A stretch of 64,000 nucleotides of DNA from Capronia americana (GCA_016110215.1 JADWQD010000011.1:1622210-1686209); one strand, 5' to 3'; positions 33,511 to 46,201 are shown, numbered from the stretch's first letter. Numbers and translations: made by a program. Notes: a model not told the origin generated them from the sequence alone.

Positions 33511-34261
33511 GTGGAGCTAAAAAGTGACAGCAGTATTCTCTCGTAAACCCTTTCTTTAGACCTCCTCCCAGAGGGCGCGAAGGACCTCGTCTGTCACCAG
33601 CGATATAGTGGTATCGGCAATCGTTGAAGTCTTGGGTTGCCGTGATTCTCGTTGTCAACGAAGCGAAGGTAGTGTCTAACGATCTTCAGCTTATGCGACA
33701 GTGGGAAGACCAGGGGAAGACGTCATTAATCAACACAACGGGATGGTGGGTGACCAGGCACGTGCCAGGCTCACCAGGATAGCGATCTTAGGATCGTAGG
33801 GCGAAACCCTCCAAAAGTGGCGGCACTGACACTATATTTAGCGGGAAATTTCCCTGCCACCTGCGTTGAAATAGAATTACGCCGCGACTCGCCGCCTTAT
33901 GATATTCGTCAAGGCTTCCCCGCATAAAAGTAACTTTCAAGTGGGCAGCCTAGAGCTTCCCTGCATCGAACTCAATCGTCCGGAGGATCGTCTCCTTGTC
34001 TGAACGCCGCGACGCTACATCAACACGTCTAAAATCCCACGGTCCAGCAAAGGTAGCATGGCATGACACAAAGCAGACAGAGTGTCACACCACCCCGGGG
34101 CATTCTCTGTCCATTGCTTAGGCTGCACCCGATGATTGATACTGCACAACCGCGGAAACACATTCTCGACTGCAGGAAGATGTCCTGGCCCTAAGTGCAA
34201 GTGCATGGAGCCGGTTGTTGCGCAGTTAGCCCACCCCATCCCCTGATTTTCAACTCTCAAA
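33511..34261. other. Intergenic, no gene seen
   Basis: About 750 bp without a frame I can support. Confidence 0.4.
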
Positions 34262-34717
34262 ATGAGCACCACCGAATCCTCCAAGACGCTCGATATCTCC
34301 GTGGAAGACCTGGCGAGATGGGCACGAACCCAACGCATCGTCAACGGATATTGGGGTGACGAAAAGATCTTCACCCTGTAAAAGCCACGGATGGGCAAGA
34401 TCCTGCGTAAAAAGATGAAGGCCAGTCTGGAAGGCGTAAGTTGTGCGGGCCTTTCCTTGCTTCCTTGCTTCCTTGCTCGGAGAAAGCTCTAACCCCTCCA
34501 TTTTCAGCAGGTCAAAGGGTGGGAGGTCATGAGGGTCACGCGAGACGACACGTTCCTGACCATCACGGGCTATCGGGCTGTGTTGGTCACGCTCAACGCC
34601 TACTTCGGCTGTTCGGTGGGCAAAGAGGCCGTGGAGCAAGGACAGCGCATCGAGATCGACGCGGGCCAGGAGGTCATGTTGCAGCCGCAGGGGGATTTTC
34701 TGTGCGTCATTCTCTAG
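34262..34717 (+). pseudogene. Small fungal gene with one in-frame stop
   Basis: Exon 1 (34262-34435) reads MSTTESSKTLDISVEDLARW... and VNGYWGDEKIFTL, a TAA at 34379-34381, then KPRMGKILRKKMKASLEG. A GT-AG intron (34436-34507 or 34510) joins it in frame to VKGWEVMRVTRDDTFLTITG and a terminus ending GDFLCVIL. Without the stop the product would be about 127 aa. The stop fits CAA to TAA. The intron contains a (TTCCTTGC)3 tandem repeat. Function unknown. Exon 2 alone could still encode a 62-aa peptide from 34529. Confidence 0.5.
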
Positions 34718-36198
34718 GTGCGGGCCGTGGAACTGCTGGTCAGACTACATAGCTCGTCTATATTGGGTCGGGGCTGGAAACTACCGAGTCACAAGGCGAA
34801 AGACGAGTAGCTGCTGAGGACGACAGGATGTACCCAGTGAGCATGAGTAGCTGATGAATCTCAAGTGCGATACTACTACCAGGATGCAAAAACTTCACAT
34901 CCAGCACTCAGATCTTCAGGGAGCACCAACGATCCTTAACCATATCGCGATTAGGTACGATTCGTTCTCATATCCTCGGATACCTCGGGAGATCGAGGAC
35001 TTCATACCTGTGCGACCATAGCATCTTCTTCCACGCCGCGTGAAGCCTTTCAACACCGGCTGGACACCTCCCGCCCTAAGTTCTGACTTGGGTCGGACGA
35101 TACCAGCACTCCACTGCATTCATGAACTCACAGCGACTCATAGATCGTCAATAAGTGAGTCCAACAGCTTCGCTCCTACCCTCGTCGATTGGTACCGTGA
35201 CTCCGACTCCCATCGCGGGCGCTCCTCAGCGATATGGGCTAATAAAACGGTTGCCATAGCGTTCGTCGCATATGAGCTGAACCAACGAAGCGATCGCCAA
35301 ATCCCAGCATCCAAGGAATGCTACTACTATTGCCGAGACGACCAATCCGCCTTGGGCGGCTGCAGCTGCATTGACTCCACTGATACTGGCAGTACTTCAT
35401 TAGCTTCCCGGCCTGAAGAAGATATTCCATGAACAGTACAATCAGAATCAGGCATTCCTCCATCCTCCAGGACTCGAAATTCGACGAGAAGAAGCCTCTT
35501 CCTACACTAGCCTTCTATACTGCCGACCAAATTCTTCAGTGGGTCGACCTTAGTACTGGGAGAGAAACTAGCGGCTCGTTATTCGTGCTTGGTGGTCGTC
35601 AGACATCAGTCCTAGGAGGACGCTCAGCGCAACCAATCCTGGAGGGAAGAGCTAATCTGAAAGGCAAGCCAGCTGGGACAGGAGGACTCGGGAAGATCTA
35701 GGGCGTGGGCGTGGCGGCGGCAATCCTCTCCATCTGAGAGGGGGCTGACCGTTATCTCGTAGAGGAAACGCCACGGAAATACCTGCCTAATGTTCCTACT
35801 TGTGTCTTTTCTTCGTGCAGTTCGCCGGCACGCATCTCTAAGTCGACGTCGTTACACCACGATCTGGCGTAGTTACGGAGGACAACGACATTAGCGAAGA
35901 CCTTATCTGCATAAGATTCCAATTCTCCTTTGGATCGTTATTATCGGACACTCCAGCCCGAGGCATTGGAAAGGAAAGCACCGAGAAGTTGTTAAGTTGG
36001 GGATATAGTTGTTCCGTACCGAATTCTTAGCTTCCTGACAGCGGTATTATTCCGTGAATGCAGTCCAACTCGACCGAACGACGCTCATCTCTGCGTTCAA
36101 CACAAGATACGCTGGCCGTCATTGACAAGAACAGGATGTGCTAGCAAGATCCACCAACTGTTGATAGCCAGCTCCAAACTGATCGCATTCTCTTCACT
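34718..36198. other. Region without a supported gene
   Basis: About 1.5 kb. Plus-strand frames at 35040-35432 and 35429-35701 look somewhat protein-like but are overlapping, lack motifs and do not splice together convincingly. They may be remnants of a decayed gene or element. Confidence 0.35.
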
Positions 36199-37194
36199 AT
36201 GTCGTCCGATGGGCTACCTATTAAGAAGGTCTCTCTCCTCCCGCCCTCACTTCCCTCGCTAGCTAAGAGCATCTCTGCCGGCCTGTCCTCGAACTTCACG
36301 CACTCCTCATGCACAGTTTCCACTCCCCCTGACCTCACCCTCCCACCCTATCACCTCGCCGCCCCAGGCCTCACCGGCCGCGCTCGCGTCGTCGATATCG
36401 GCGGACCACCAAACCTCAGGCCTGTTCCGAACCGGACAAAGAAATATGACTTGCTCTCCATCTCCCGCCTGGCTGATATGGCCACCGCGTCAGGCTTCAT
36501 GCTTGGTGCTGGAGCCGGCCCGTTCCACATCGTAGGCCAGAACTCCGAGTTGATGCCCAATTTTGCATACGGTGCCGCAGTCGGCGAAGAAGGCTCGCAT
36601 GGAGTGAGGAATCGGACACACTACGCCAAAATCAAGCCGGATGATTCAGTATGCTGTGCTCACATACCGGATGATTCGACGGCCTTTGCGTTTATGTGTA
36701 ACCTGTTTTGCTCCGATGGACAACCTGGACCATGCTTGCACGTCATCGCCAGGTCTCGCAGCGGTCCTCTCAATTTCACAGAGACAATCCAGAAAGCTTT
36801 GAAATCTTCTTTCGGAGATCAGCTGATCTCTCTTGGAGGAGTGTTTCTGATCAAGAGAGGGACAGCAAAGTTGCATGTAATGCCGGACTTTCCTTCAGAG
36901 CCGTTCCGATCAAGAGAAGATGTGAACAAGTGGCTGCGATACTTTGACATGGACTTCACGGACAATGAACATGGACCCCTAGTTTGCCTGAGTGTCTTCC
37001 ACTCAGGAGAAGATGTTGGCCTTGCGCTACGAATGGAGCATACGCATTGTTTTACGGTAAGTGGTGGCGGGGAGACGGAGACAACGAAAGGAGGGCATTA
37101 TCACTATGATCTCGACGATACAAAAGGAGAGATCGAGTACGAAGGCTGGTTTAATGTCGCTGAGTACTTATACCGGGTAGACCAGCCCACTTAG
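36199..37194 (+). CDS. DUF1907-domain ester hydrolase (C11orf54-like)
   Basis: A single-exon 331-aa protein matching the DUF1907 family along its length: YHLAAPGLTGRARVVDIGGPP, GFMLGAGAGPFHIVGQNSE, HYAKIKPDD, GVFLIKRGTAKLHVMPDFP and VCLSVFHSGED. The zinc-ligand His cluster is HTHCF followed by GGHYHYDLDD. The animal homologue is a zinc enzyme with ester-hydrolase activity in vitro; the biological substrate in fungi is unknown. The N-terminus has no signal peptide. The gene is intact even though heavily RIP-mutated DNA begins within a few bases of its stop codon. Confidence 0.9.
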   Translation: MSSDGLPIKKVSLLPPSLPSLAKSISAGLSSNFTHSSCTVSTPPDLTLPPYHLAAPGLTGRARVVDIGGPPNLRPVPNRTKKYDLLSISRLADMATASGFMLGAGAGPFHIVGQNSELMPNFAYGAAVGEEGSHGVRNRTHYAKIKPDDSVCCAHIPDDSTAFAFMCNLFCSDGQPGPCLHVIARSRSGPLNFTETIQKALKSSFGDQLISLGGVFLIKRGTAKLHVMPDFPSEPFRSREDVNKWLRYFDMDFTDNEHGPLVCLSVFHSGEDVGLALRMEHTHCFTVSGGGETETTKGGHYHYDLDDTKGEIEYEGWFNVAEYLYRVDQPT

Positions 37195-39995
37195 TTAAGT
37201 CGCTATATATAATACTTAACTATATCAGGAAAAGTAGTAGAAGTATAGGGAAAGTAGTGTTAGCCTAGCTAGCTCTATAATCTATAATTAGCCTAGGGTT
37301 ATTTATCTAGCTTAGGTTTAACCTAGGGCGTTAGTATATTAGCCTAGTATTACGGTGCGTTAGCGGAGCTGAAATAGTTTAACTAGTAATATTATATTAT
37401 AATATAAAAGATAAGATAAAGGTATTCGTCTAAGTAAATACCCGGAGTCCTATTAAACTAGGGCGAGGCTTTATTACTAGAGAATATATTTATATAAAGG
37501 CCGGGTATACCTCTATTATAATTAATACTATATCTTAAAAGCTATATATATAATAGTTATTACTATATATAAAATATATAAAGTATATAAAAAAAGAAGC
37601 GTAGCCTTATACTAAGTCACCCGCTAATTAGAAGGTAGAGTTATACCTCTAGATACTATCTAACTAAAAAAATTCAACCTTATAAAATAATAGCTTCTAT
37701 TATCCCTATTATAGTATATCGCCGGGGAGGTTACTAATTACTCCGGTAAAGGAGGTGAAGGGCGATATTAGCTTTATTATAGATTTAGTATACGCTCTCC
37801 CGCGGTATAGGGATAGGCGGCGGTGAATAAACAAGGTGTTAGTAGTATTAGATAGTTTAGAGAATACACCGCGATATAACCTCGTCGGCGGGGACTAGAA
37901 TATAATATACGCTGGGGTCTACTCGAGTATAGATAGACCCGCGAATATAGAAGAGGTGACCCTTTATAGGCGCCTAGTTAAGGCTTTAGGGGTTGCGAAC
38001 CTTTCTATAGAAGATAGATAGCGGATGCGCTATCCGGATATAAGGGAGTATACGCACTATAATACGGCTATATTAAACAGGAGGTAAGAAGGGAGAACTA
38101 GGATAGACCGGATTTATCTCTAGGGGGACTAGATTATCTCGACTATAGGCTGGTTCATCGATCCCGAGAGTGAAGGGGCAGAAATAGACTATCGCCTGAT
38201 AGGCTACACTATAAGGCCCTCTATAAGTAAGCGAGGACTTAAGAGATAGAGAGCATCTTATAAGCTCTTAACGAAAGAAGACCTCTTAGAAAGAATTTAG
38301 AAAGTGATAATAGACTACTTCCTATACGAGGGGGATAGAGACACCTATCTTATTAATAAAGATATTATTATATAATAGGAGAATACTAAGGAATTAATTA
38401 TAGGAGTTATTAAGGAGAGATTAACTAGGCTTAGGCGTAGCGAGAACTCCTAAAGGTACACCTTAAAGAATCGGATAGTTAATACTGCCTTAATAGAGGG
38501 ATAGAGGAGGACCGCTGAGAGGGAGTTGAAAGAGCTTAACGATAAGGGCTAGAGAGGGTGGTGTTATAGGTCCTATATCGTAAAGTATATATACGCTGAA
38601 GCAGCTATAACTAACTTCTATAAGCGAGTTAAGCCGCGAGAGACGCCTATACTGATTAATAAGCTAGAGATTAGTAAAGATAGTAACCGAGTGTCCTCTC
38701 CTAAAGATATACTCGGCGTAATAAAGGAGTTTTATATTAAGCTCTATAGCTATAAGCCTACTAATGAATAGGCGTAAAGAGATCTATTAGGTCTAGTTAA
38801 CGTTTAGCTTAATATATAAGATAGAGGCGGGATAAGTAGCCGTTTCACTGATAATAAGGTTACTACAGTATTACACCGGGTATCTATAGGCCGCGCACCT
38901 AGGCTATAAGGATTACCAGTTAATATTTAGAAAAGGGTCGCCGATTATTACGGGGGTATAGTTAGGGTGCTGAGAATAGTGTTTAACGAGCTTTAGAAGT
39001 AATTCTAGTTACCTACTAGTTAGAAGAGGGGCCGCCTAATACTACTATTTAAGGGGGAAGACTAGGCTAAGGCGCGAAACTATTAATTAATTACCTTAAT
39101 AAACTCTAACTATAAACTATATACGGGAGTTATTAACCTAAGGCTTATAAAGATAGCGACTAAGCTAATTTCACGGGGCTAGACTAGATATATACCGAGG
39201 AGAAGAATTAGGGATATTATTAAGCTTATATAGACTTTAATTAACTATACTAAGGCAGAATAAGAGGGTATTAATCTCTTATTTATTAATTTTATTAAAG
39301 TTTTTAATAAGATAAGCTATATCTACTTAATAGAGTACCTAAAGAAATCTAGATTACTTAAAGACTTATTATTCTAGATTAAGTCCCTTTATAATAGAGG
39401 AACTATAGAGCTATAGCTTAACGGCTTTATAGATAATCTAATTAAGTATAAGGGGGGACTTTAATAGGGGGACCCGCCGTTATTAATACTCTATAGGCTT
39501 AGAATAGAATTAATAAGGCTTATAATATAAAGGAATACCCTATTAGGCGGTATCTAACTACCACTAGAAGGGGTTATTAAGGATATATACTACTTAAATA
39601 ACTTAACGGGGTTCTTCCGTGATTAAGTAGAGCTAAATTATTTATAGTATTAGTTAGGCCTTTTTAAATAGGTTACGGGGGCAGCGGTTAACTAAGAGAA
39701 GATAAAGATTATACTTATAGAAGGGTTAGACCTAGAAGAGGAATAGATAGGGATTAATATAGTCTTAAAAGGTAGAGCCTTTAAGTACCTTAATATATCG
39801 GTCGATATATATATATCTATAAAGATATTAAGATATATTAGGTAGATCTATTAGGATTAACTACTAGGTCGGTCGAATACTTTATTATACTATAGCTATT
39901 TTAGCGGGCTTAAGTTAGAATAGCCTAGACACTACTAATTTAGATAGTGAGGTTCGGGGTAACCCGACTTAGAATAAGGTAGGAAGTGCTATACT
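37195..39995 (+). mobile_element. RIP-degraded LINE fragment (second LINE family)
   Basis: AT-rich, stop-filled sequence retaining non-LTR retrotransposon signatures on the plus strand. An endonuclease-like EYTHYNTA ... RIDRIYL block lies at about 38040-38130. Reverse-transcriptase blocks reading RRGRLILLFK, YKLYTGVIN and EGINLLFINFIKVFN lie at about 39020-39320. The family differs from the LINE at 40.3-63.5 kb. Both ends appear cut: the left by the boundary with the DUF1907 gene, the right by the gypsy LTR at 39996. Nearly all lost sense codons fit CpA-to-TpA changes. Confidence 0.72.
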
Positions 39996-40274
39996 TATCA
40001 CGGAACGAGACGCGCCTAGCCCCCGAAATAGCTGGAATAGGACAGATACGGACGAGGGCTGGGAAAGGCTGGCCCGGTGATAGTTGCCGGATTAGGGATT
40101 AGCTGCACGTGACCTAGGCCCTTAGCGGTGTATATATATACTAAAACCCTTAATAGAGGGAAATATTTACCTAGAATAAGGTATAGCCGCCTCTTTAGAT
40201 ACTTTTTCTTTCTCTCTTTAGTTTAGTCTCTTTATATTAAGTAATCTATATCTTTATATAGTATTTACCCTACC
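39996..40274 (+). mobile_element. 5' LTR of gypsy element B (left part)
   Basis: Begins TATCACGGAACGAGACG, the mutated form of the TGTCACGG start seen in element A's LTRs, but on the plus strand. It includes AGTTTAGTCT (about 40221), the self-priming complement. The LTR is cut by the poly-T end of LINE copy A at 40275 and resumes at 53158. Confidence 0.82.
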
Positions 40275-40508
40275 TTTTTTTTTTTTTTTTTTTTTTATTC
40301 TCTACTTCTAGAAGCTACTTAAAGCTTATATCGGGGATTCTATAAACTATTAAATAGAACAGGGAAAACCCTCCCGGGGAATAAAACCTGCCCCCTATTA
40401 TTCCCATCAGTTTCGCTTTTATACCGGGTGTTTACGAGCCTTTACAGGCAGCGCAGGATCATCCTTCAAGCCTCCAGTCTTTCCTCCCTACTTTCCTTTT
40501 TCCTACAA

Positions 40509-41735
40509 GTTGCGATCATTTACGACTCGTCTCCCTCCGGGGGAGTAGGGTTCTGGGGGTAGCGGGGTCGCCGGCCTCCCCTCTAGAGTCATCTAAAAGT
40601 TTTTTAAGCTCTCTTCGGTTGCGAAAGGTTGTGACTCTCCTCTAGTAGTAGAGTGAAGCTGGAGTGAGGCTAGAGTGAGGTGTAGCCGAGGTGAACGTGA
40701 AGTAAATTGTCGGTGAATTATAGGTGAATTATAAGGTGAATAGTAGGTGAGAGAGAAGTGAACGGTAAGTGAATAGTCGGTGAGTGTTGCAACCTTTACC
40801 TCCTGCTTTAGCTTTAATATTATGGTTATGAGTGGTTATAATTAGTCTTATATAGGTTCCCTAGTATAAGTATATACTCGTGCCTCTTCTTTATTTTTCT
40901 TACACCTTCCCCCGTACTATATTTTCCGTCTTCTTTCTTTTCTGTTTATAACCTTTCGTAGCTATTATATTATATAAAGATCCTTATAAGCGCTTTAATA
41001 GTTATACCTATATAATCCTCTAAGTATATACCCTTAGTAAACCTCCTAAACTACTAGGTTACTAACGGTTATAAAGACTTTCGATAATATTATAGAGATC
41101 CTAAATTAGCGTGACCCCTAAGATAAGTATCTCTTTTAGACTATAGGCGCTACTAGTGAGTACTTCTATAACCGTTTATAACTATACTAACCCCCTTAAT
41201 AGAACCTCGAGCTTCTAAAGATAAAGTATACTTAATTTAAATTAAGGGAGACCGTAATAATCCGCGTTTATACTATCTCTCTTATAACCGTTTATAACTA
41301 ACCTATTAGCTTATACTAAGTGCGCCGACTAATATAATAAATTTAAGACTTATATATCCTTTAGCTATATAAAGCGTAGTGGTAAGCTAGCTTATCTCCT
41401 TGTAACCTGTCGTAACCTACTAATTTTATTCTAGCTTATGCTTACTGCGTCTGGCAATCTAAGGAAGTTAACTGCACTTTCGCTATTAAATGTAAGTCTT
41501 ACCCCTTTATAACCTGTCGTAACTATATTGACTCTCTTAGTAATAACCTAGGAAGCCTCGGCCCGTGAAGCTTAGAAGATTACTAAAGAGGCGCTTTATA
41601 AGGCTTAAAAAACTATCGCGATTACTTATAACTCTCCGCGGACTTCTAAAATTTAGAAACCTACTCCTAAGGCTAAAGCTAACGCTAAAGCTAATACTAA
41701 AGCTAAGTCTACTCCTAAGTCGGTTATAACTAGTT
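40509..41735. repeat. Two-half-site motif recurring about every 110 bp
   Basis: Pairs of GGTTACGA-like half-sites (or the complement TCGTAACC), about 10 bp apart start to start, occur near 40509, 40617, 40825, 40947, 41057, 41167, 41283, 41401, 41507, 41614 and 41722. Spacing is about 106-122 bp or twice that. The same series is seen in LINE copies B and C. The best-preserved example is GGTTACGACAGGTTATAAAG in copy B at about 59263. Function unknown. Confidence 0.6.
40640..40790. repeat. GTGA-rich low-complexity tract in the LINE 3' region
   Basis: GTGAA, GTGAG or GTGAAT recur about every 8-14 bases for about 150 bp. The complement is conserved in copy B at about 59890-60030, and a mutated version (GTAAA/GTAAG) in copy C at about 61315-61450. 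Confidence 0.65.
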
Positions 41736-42000
41736 CCGGCCCGGCTTTAAAACGTCCCGCTCGCTAGCCTATTAGCGCCAGCGAACTTAAAGGCCTCTTA
41801 GATTAAGTGGTTATATAAGGTTTCGAATAGTTTTTATAGAGTTCTAGAGTTATATATACTAGTAGAGATTAAAGTAACTAATTAGAATAGCTTATAACTA
41901 AGCGAGCAGATATTTTAGGCTATAAGCTTTATTACTTATATCTTTTAGTAAAGGCTCGTAACCTTAAGCGAGTAGGTAAGCTGATAAGTAATGGGCTAGC
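41438..42000 (+). pseudogene. Antisense reading frame in the LINE 3' region (Lys-Ala-rich protein)
   Basis: Opposite to the LINE's own genes: ATG at 41438 starts MLTASGNLRKLTALSLLN, followed by a GT-AG intron (41492-41551, gtaagt...cctag). An in-frame second exon carries PTPKAKANAKANTKAK, SGPALKRPAR, PISASELKGLL, VIYTSRD, ITKRADILGYKLYYLYLL and KARNLKRVGKLIS. All its stops are TAG or TAA, each one C-to-T step from CAG or CAA; no TGA occurs. Copies B (about 58.7-59.2 kb, minus) and C (about 62.1-62.7 kb, plus) preserve the same frame. It could be a captured host gene or an antisense element gene; the AT-rich background makes chance possible. Confidence 0.42.
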
Positions 42001-45000
42001 ACCTTAGCTAAAGTGCTATTTATAATATAACCAACTTTCTTTAATAAAACCTTCTTTAAACTGCCGTAACCGCTCGTAACCGCCTTACATAAGATGAGGG
42101 CTGGCTAGATGGCCTGCCCTCCGCGCTCGTACCCGAGGCCGAGTCTAAGGCTAAATTAGGGGAGGAGGTTTATCTACTACAGCTAGATCACCACTACCTT
42201 AGCCTCCGCTGGGGTTTCGACTAGTCTTTAGTAGTTGCTCTAATACTAGAGGCTATAGAGGAGTACCCTTCTCTTCTACTAATCGGAATAGTGCCTAACG
42301 ATATACTTTATAGTCTATTATGACCACCCGTAACCGCACGTCGGGAGAATTCCTAGAACTCTCCTTTCGTGGAGGAAGGCGTTAAGTCCGATTTTTTCCG
42401 TACGGATCTAGGTTATCATCGCGCTTAATGCCTTTAGGAAGGTTATGTATAGTTCCTTTAGGTTATACCTCTCTATAAGGAGGGCTGAAGGTCTCCTATA
42501 TATAGGGACGGACTTAATATATTAGGCCCACCTCCGGTTTTATGTAGCTTAAGAGTATTCTTACTAGGCCTTCTTTTAAGACCTCGGTTATATAGTTACT
42601 AGATTACTCGGATCCTATCGTAGAATCTCGGCGCGGTATTAATCGGGGAAGTTTAGCTATAGCCACTAAAGCTTAAGTGCTATTAGGGTCGCCCTTCATC
42701 GTAACGCCTGTCGTCTTATCTTAAGGTAGTATAACCGGATCTTACTATACTCCTCTCTAATAAATTAACCCGCTAAGGAGTGATGTATCCGTAGAAGAAG
42801 TGCCGCGAGCCTTTTTTCGGTGTTAAGGTAGATTAGGGGGACCCCCGACTCTCTCTCGAGGGTTGGGCCCTCTACCGCCTTATACGCGCCGGTTACGCAC
42901 TATAACCCTTAGTTTTATATTACCTCTAGCCTCTTATTAGCTGACTTTATTATTAATCTAAGGCTATCTAGGCTCCACTAAATTTCCGAGGTAAAACTTA
43001 TTATAGGCCGGAGTATTATCGAGTAAATAAGTTATAATTATAATAGTCCCGCCCCCTAGATTAAATAAGTAATACAGCTAAATATAAGTAGTTATAACTT
43101 AAATCGGCTTTTTACCCCCTAAAGTTGTTTCTTCCACTATAGTTTTAAGTTAATCTACACCTCTAGAATCTTAACGGTTTACCTCACCTCTAGTTATATC
43201 CCCTTAATCTCGGCCCCTATCTTTATATTAAACTTACTCCGGTTTCTCGTAAAGTAAATTAGCTTATACTTATCTAGAGTAAACTTCGCCTTATAGCTTA
43301 GCGCCTATTACTAGTATTTATAATAGATTCTCTCTAGTTTTATATAGTTACACTCTATAGACTCACTATATATAAGGATATATATATTATCTATAAATCC
43401 GACCGGAGTAGTTTATAGCCCTTTATTCCTAATATTATCTAGGAGGTCCGCTATAAAGAAGAGAAAGATAATCGGTGAGACTAGAGACCCCTATAGGATC
43501 CCCTTAATTACGCTAAAGTATAGGGTCTCGCCTTCTAGTACGCTAAGTTTTATAGTTCGTCCGTTTAGAAAGCTCTTTATCTATCCTATTATAAGGCTCG
43601 GAACGCGTCTCTTTTAAAGGTTATATAATAGCTATAGTCGTAATATATTATTAAAGACTCCCGTAATATCTATATAAAGTACTATAATTACTCGTGACTC
43701 TCCGGGAAGGTTCTAGATTATATAGATTTATTCTATAATAAGCTAAAGTACTAAACTTATTAATCTTCCCTTTCGGGCTTCTATCTATAAATTAGGGAGA
43801 AGGTAATGAGTTTCTACTAGTTCTGAGAGTCTCCTCGCGATAATAATCTTAAAGATCTTCCCTATAGTGTTAAGTAATATAATTAATTAGTATATATTAA
43901 TAGTAGAATAGTTAGGCTTACTTAGCTTCCTTAAAATAAGTATAATTACTTACTTCTATTCTATAGAGTAGTATTCTAGTCGTAACGTCGCTATAAAGAT
44001 TTATAAGAGTCTTAGGACTAGCTATATTACGGCGGCCTTAATAACTATATTTAGAATTTAGTCCGGGCCTAATACTTTTTTACTTATAACCCTTCAGATT
44101 ACCGCGTATACTTTATCTTCCTCTATTTTATCTTATATAGGGAGTGGCTCCGGGTAGCTAGCTATCTTAATATCTCTTATATCCGTATATATATTCTCGG
44201 GGAAGAACTACTTTCGGAAGGTTCGGAGCTTCTCTTAGAGGTTCGTAATCCGTTTAGTCTCTCCTTATATCGCCTTAATTAAGATCTCTAATAGCTATAG
44301 GAGGGCCCTTACGGTTCCTACTCGTTTTAACTATTTACTAGCTTTCTATAGGCCTTCTAGAGTTCCCGCTAGTTTAGCGATCCTTTAGCGAAAGGCTTAT
44401 TACTTCGCCTTCCTTATTACTACGACCTTCCTATTTCTCGTAACTCTTTAAAGCTTAAGGGATTATATAGTATTAAGGTGTAGATAGTCGAGGTGGGCTC
44501 TTTAATACTCTCTTATTATCTATAAGTATTTATCGGTCTAGTAGAACTTATTATACCCTAAGGACTTTACCTATAGGACTAATACCTCGATTATATTTAT
44601 AATAATTCGTATTATATCTTAAACTACTATATTAATTTAACTTTTAGAGTTTAGCTAGTGACTTATATTCTAGCGCTTAAGGGCCTTTAGCATCACTTCC
44701 GAGTCTAGCTTCTTCTAGTTTCGTCTTTAGGGGGTTTTAGCTAGTTCTAGACTAAAGTAAATAGTTATTTTAATAGGTTTATAGTTAGAGGATTATTCTA
44801 TATCTAGTCGTATAGTGTATCGTAACACTTTATAAATATAGGGAGTTAAAAGGAATACTAGGTTAATTATACTTTTAGTACCCCTTTCCTTTTAGATTAT
44901 TATCTCGAGAGGGGTTATAAGTAATAGCGAATAGTCCCTTACGATATTAAGGAAGTCGTTAGCTATAAAGTAGAATATAAATCTATTTAGTCTATTCTAT

Positions 45001-45818
45001 ATAGAGTAATAAAGGTTAAAGTCCCTAACTATAAGGTTTATTACATCTATCCGTAACTTCTTGAGGAGAAGGGTAAGGGCGCCTTAGAGCTAGGAGGAGC
45101 TTAACTTAGGGCTTAGGTTATAGATATTATAAATATCTATAGTAGTACCCTCTTACTTAATTAAGATTATCTAAAAGTCCGCGGAGTAGTTTATAACTAA
45201 CTATAAGCTAATCTTTAGCCTCTTATTAATATAGAGGTATACCCTTATATTATTATATTAAGGGTATATAAGATGAAAGAAGAGGCGAGTCGAATAGTAA
45301 CTTATTATAATATATTTATTTCGCTATAGCTCCTAGATCGCGATAATATTAAACTTATAAACTCTTATATCCTTAAGGAGCGGGATAATTATACCCTCTT
45401 TCCTATAATTTATATTATACTATAAGATCTATAGAGTAGTCGTACTTATTTATAATCTAGAGGGTCTCTACTTAAACTTTTAATCTCGGTATCCTCCCTA
45501 TTCCTTTTCGACGGGGACTCGTCCTGAAGGGTTACGAGAGGGGGCGATATATTACTAGCAGTCCTCTTTCCGGATATATTAAGCTAGGATTACCTTAGGT
45601 CTCTGCCTACTAATATGATACTAGTAGACCTTCCTCTTTATCTTAATATCTATATATTAGGTCGTGCTTTAATACTGGAAGTTACCCCTCTCGCTAGGGA
45701 TGTTGCGGAACTCGTCGTAGCCTTCTTTAATATATTGTTATAGTATTGTAACGCCAGCTCTTTTAGGTCCCTTACTTTTTAGATCTCCTATCTCTAGATC
45801 TAGCATCTTTTATTCTAT

Positions 45819-45823
45819 ACTCC
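45819..45823. repeat. Left target-site duplication ACTCC of gypsy A
   Basis: ACTCC directly precedes the left LTR and recurs at 51957-51961 directly after the right LTR, marking an authentic integration event. Confidence 0.92.
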
Positions 45824-46187
45824 TATAACGGCACGTTATACTAATAGGATAAAGGTAGGGTATACGCTATATAACGGTATAGATTACTTAATACGAAGAG
45901 ACTAAACTAGAGAGAGAAGGAAAATATCTGAAAGGGACGGTCGCGCCTGGCCTCAGATAAAGGCATGCCTCTACTAAGGGTTCTGGTATACGCGCGCACC
46001 GCTAAGGATCCCAGTTACGTGTAGCTAATTATATATAGCCGTGTAATTTACACGGGCATATTACCCAATCAGGATAAGGCTTAGCAAAGCCCGATTTCCA
46101 ATCTGGCAGCTGTCGCCATAACAACCTTCCTCTATATCTATACCAGTCCAGCTACTCCATATGCCGGGCACGTCTCGTTCCGTGATA
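45824..46187 (-). repeat. Left (3') LTR of gypsy A
   Basis: 364 bp. The plus-strand end reads TATAACGG, a mutated TGTGACGG. It differs from the right LTR by about 30 transitions and no transversions that I could see. Confidence 0.93.
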
Positions 46188-46201
46188 TTACCCCCCCCTC
46201 T
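46188..46201 (-). other. Polypurine tract of gypsy A
   Basis: On the minus strand, a run reading AGAGGGGGGGGTAA lies immediately before the 3' LTR, the expected site for plus-strand DNA priming. Confidence 0.75.

Noticed and set aside
35040..35701. Two overlapping plus-strand open frames (131 and 90 codons)
   Set aside because: No motif, no splice structure joining them and no clear start context; not enough to call a gene.
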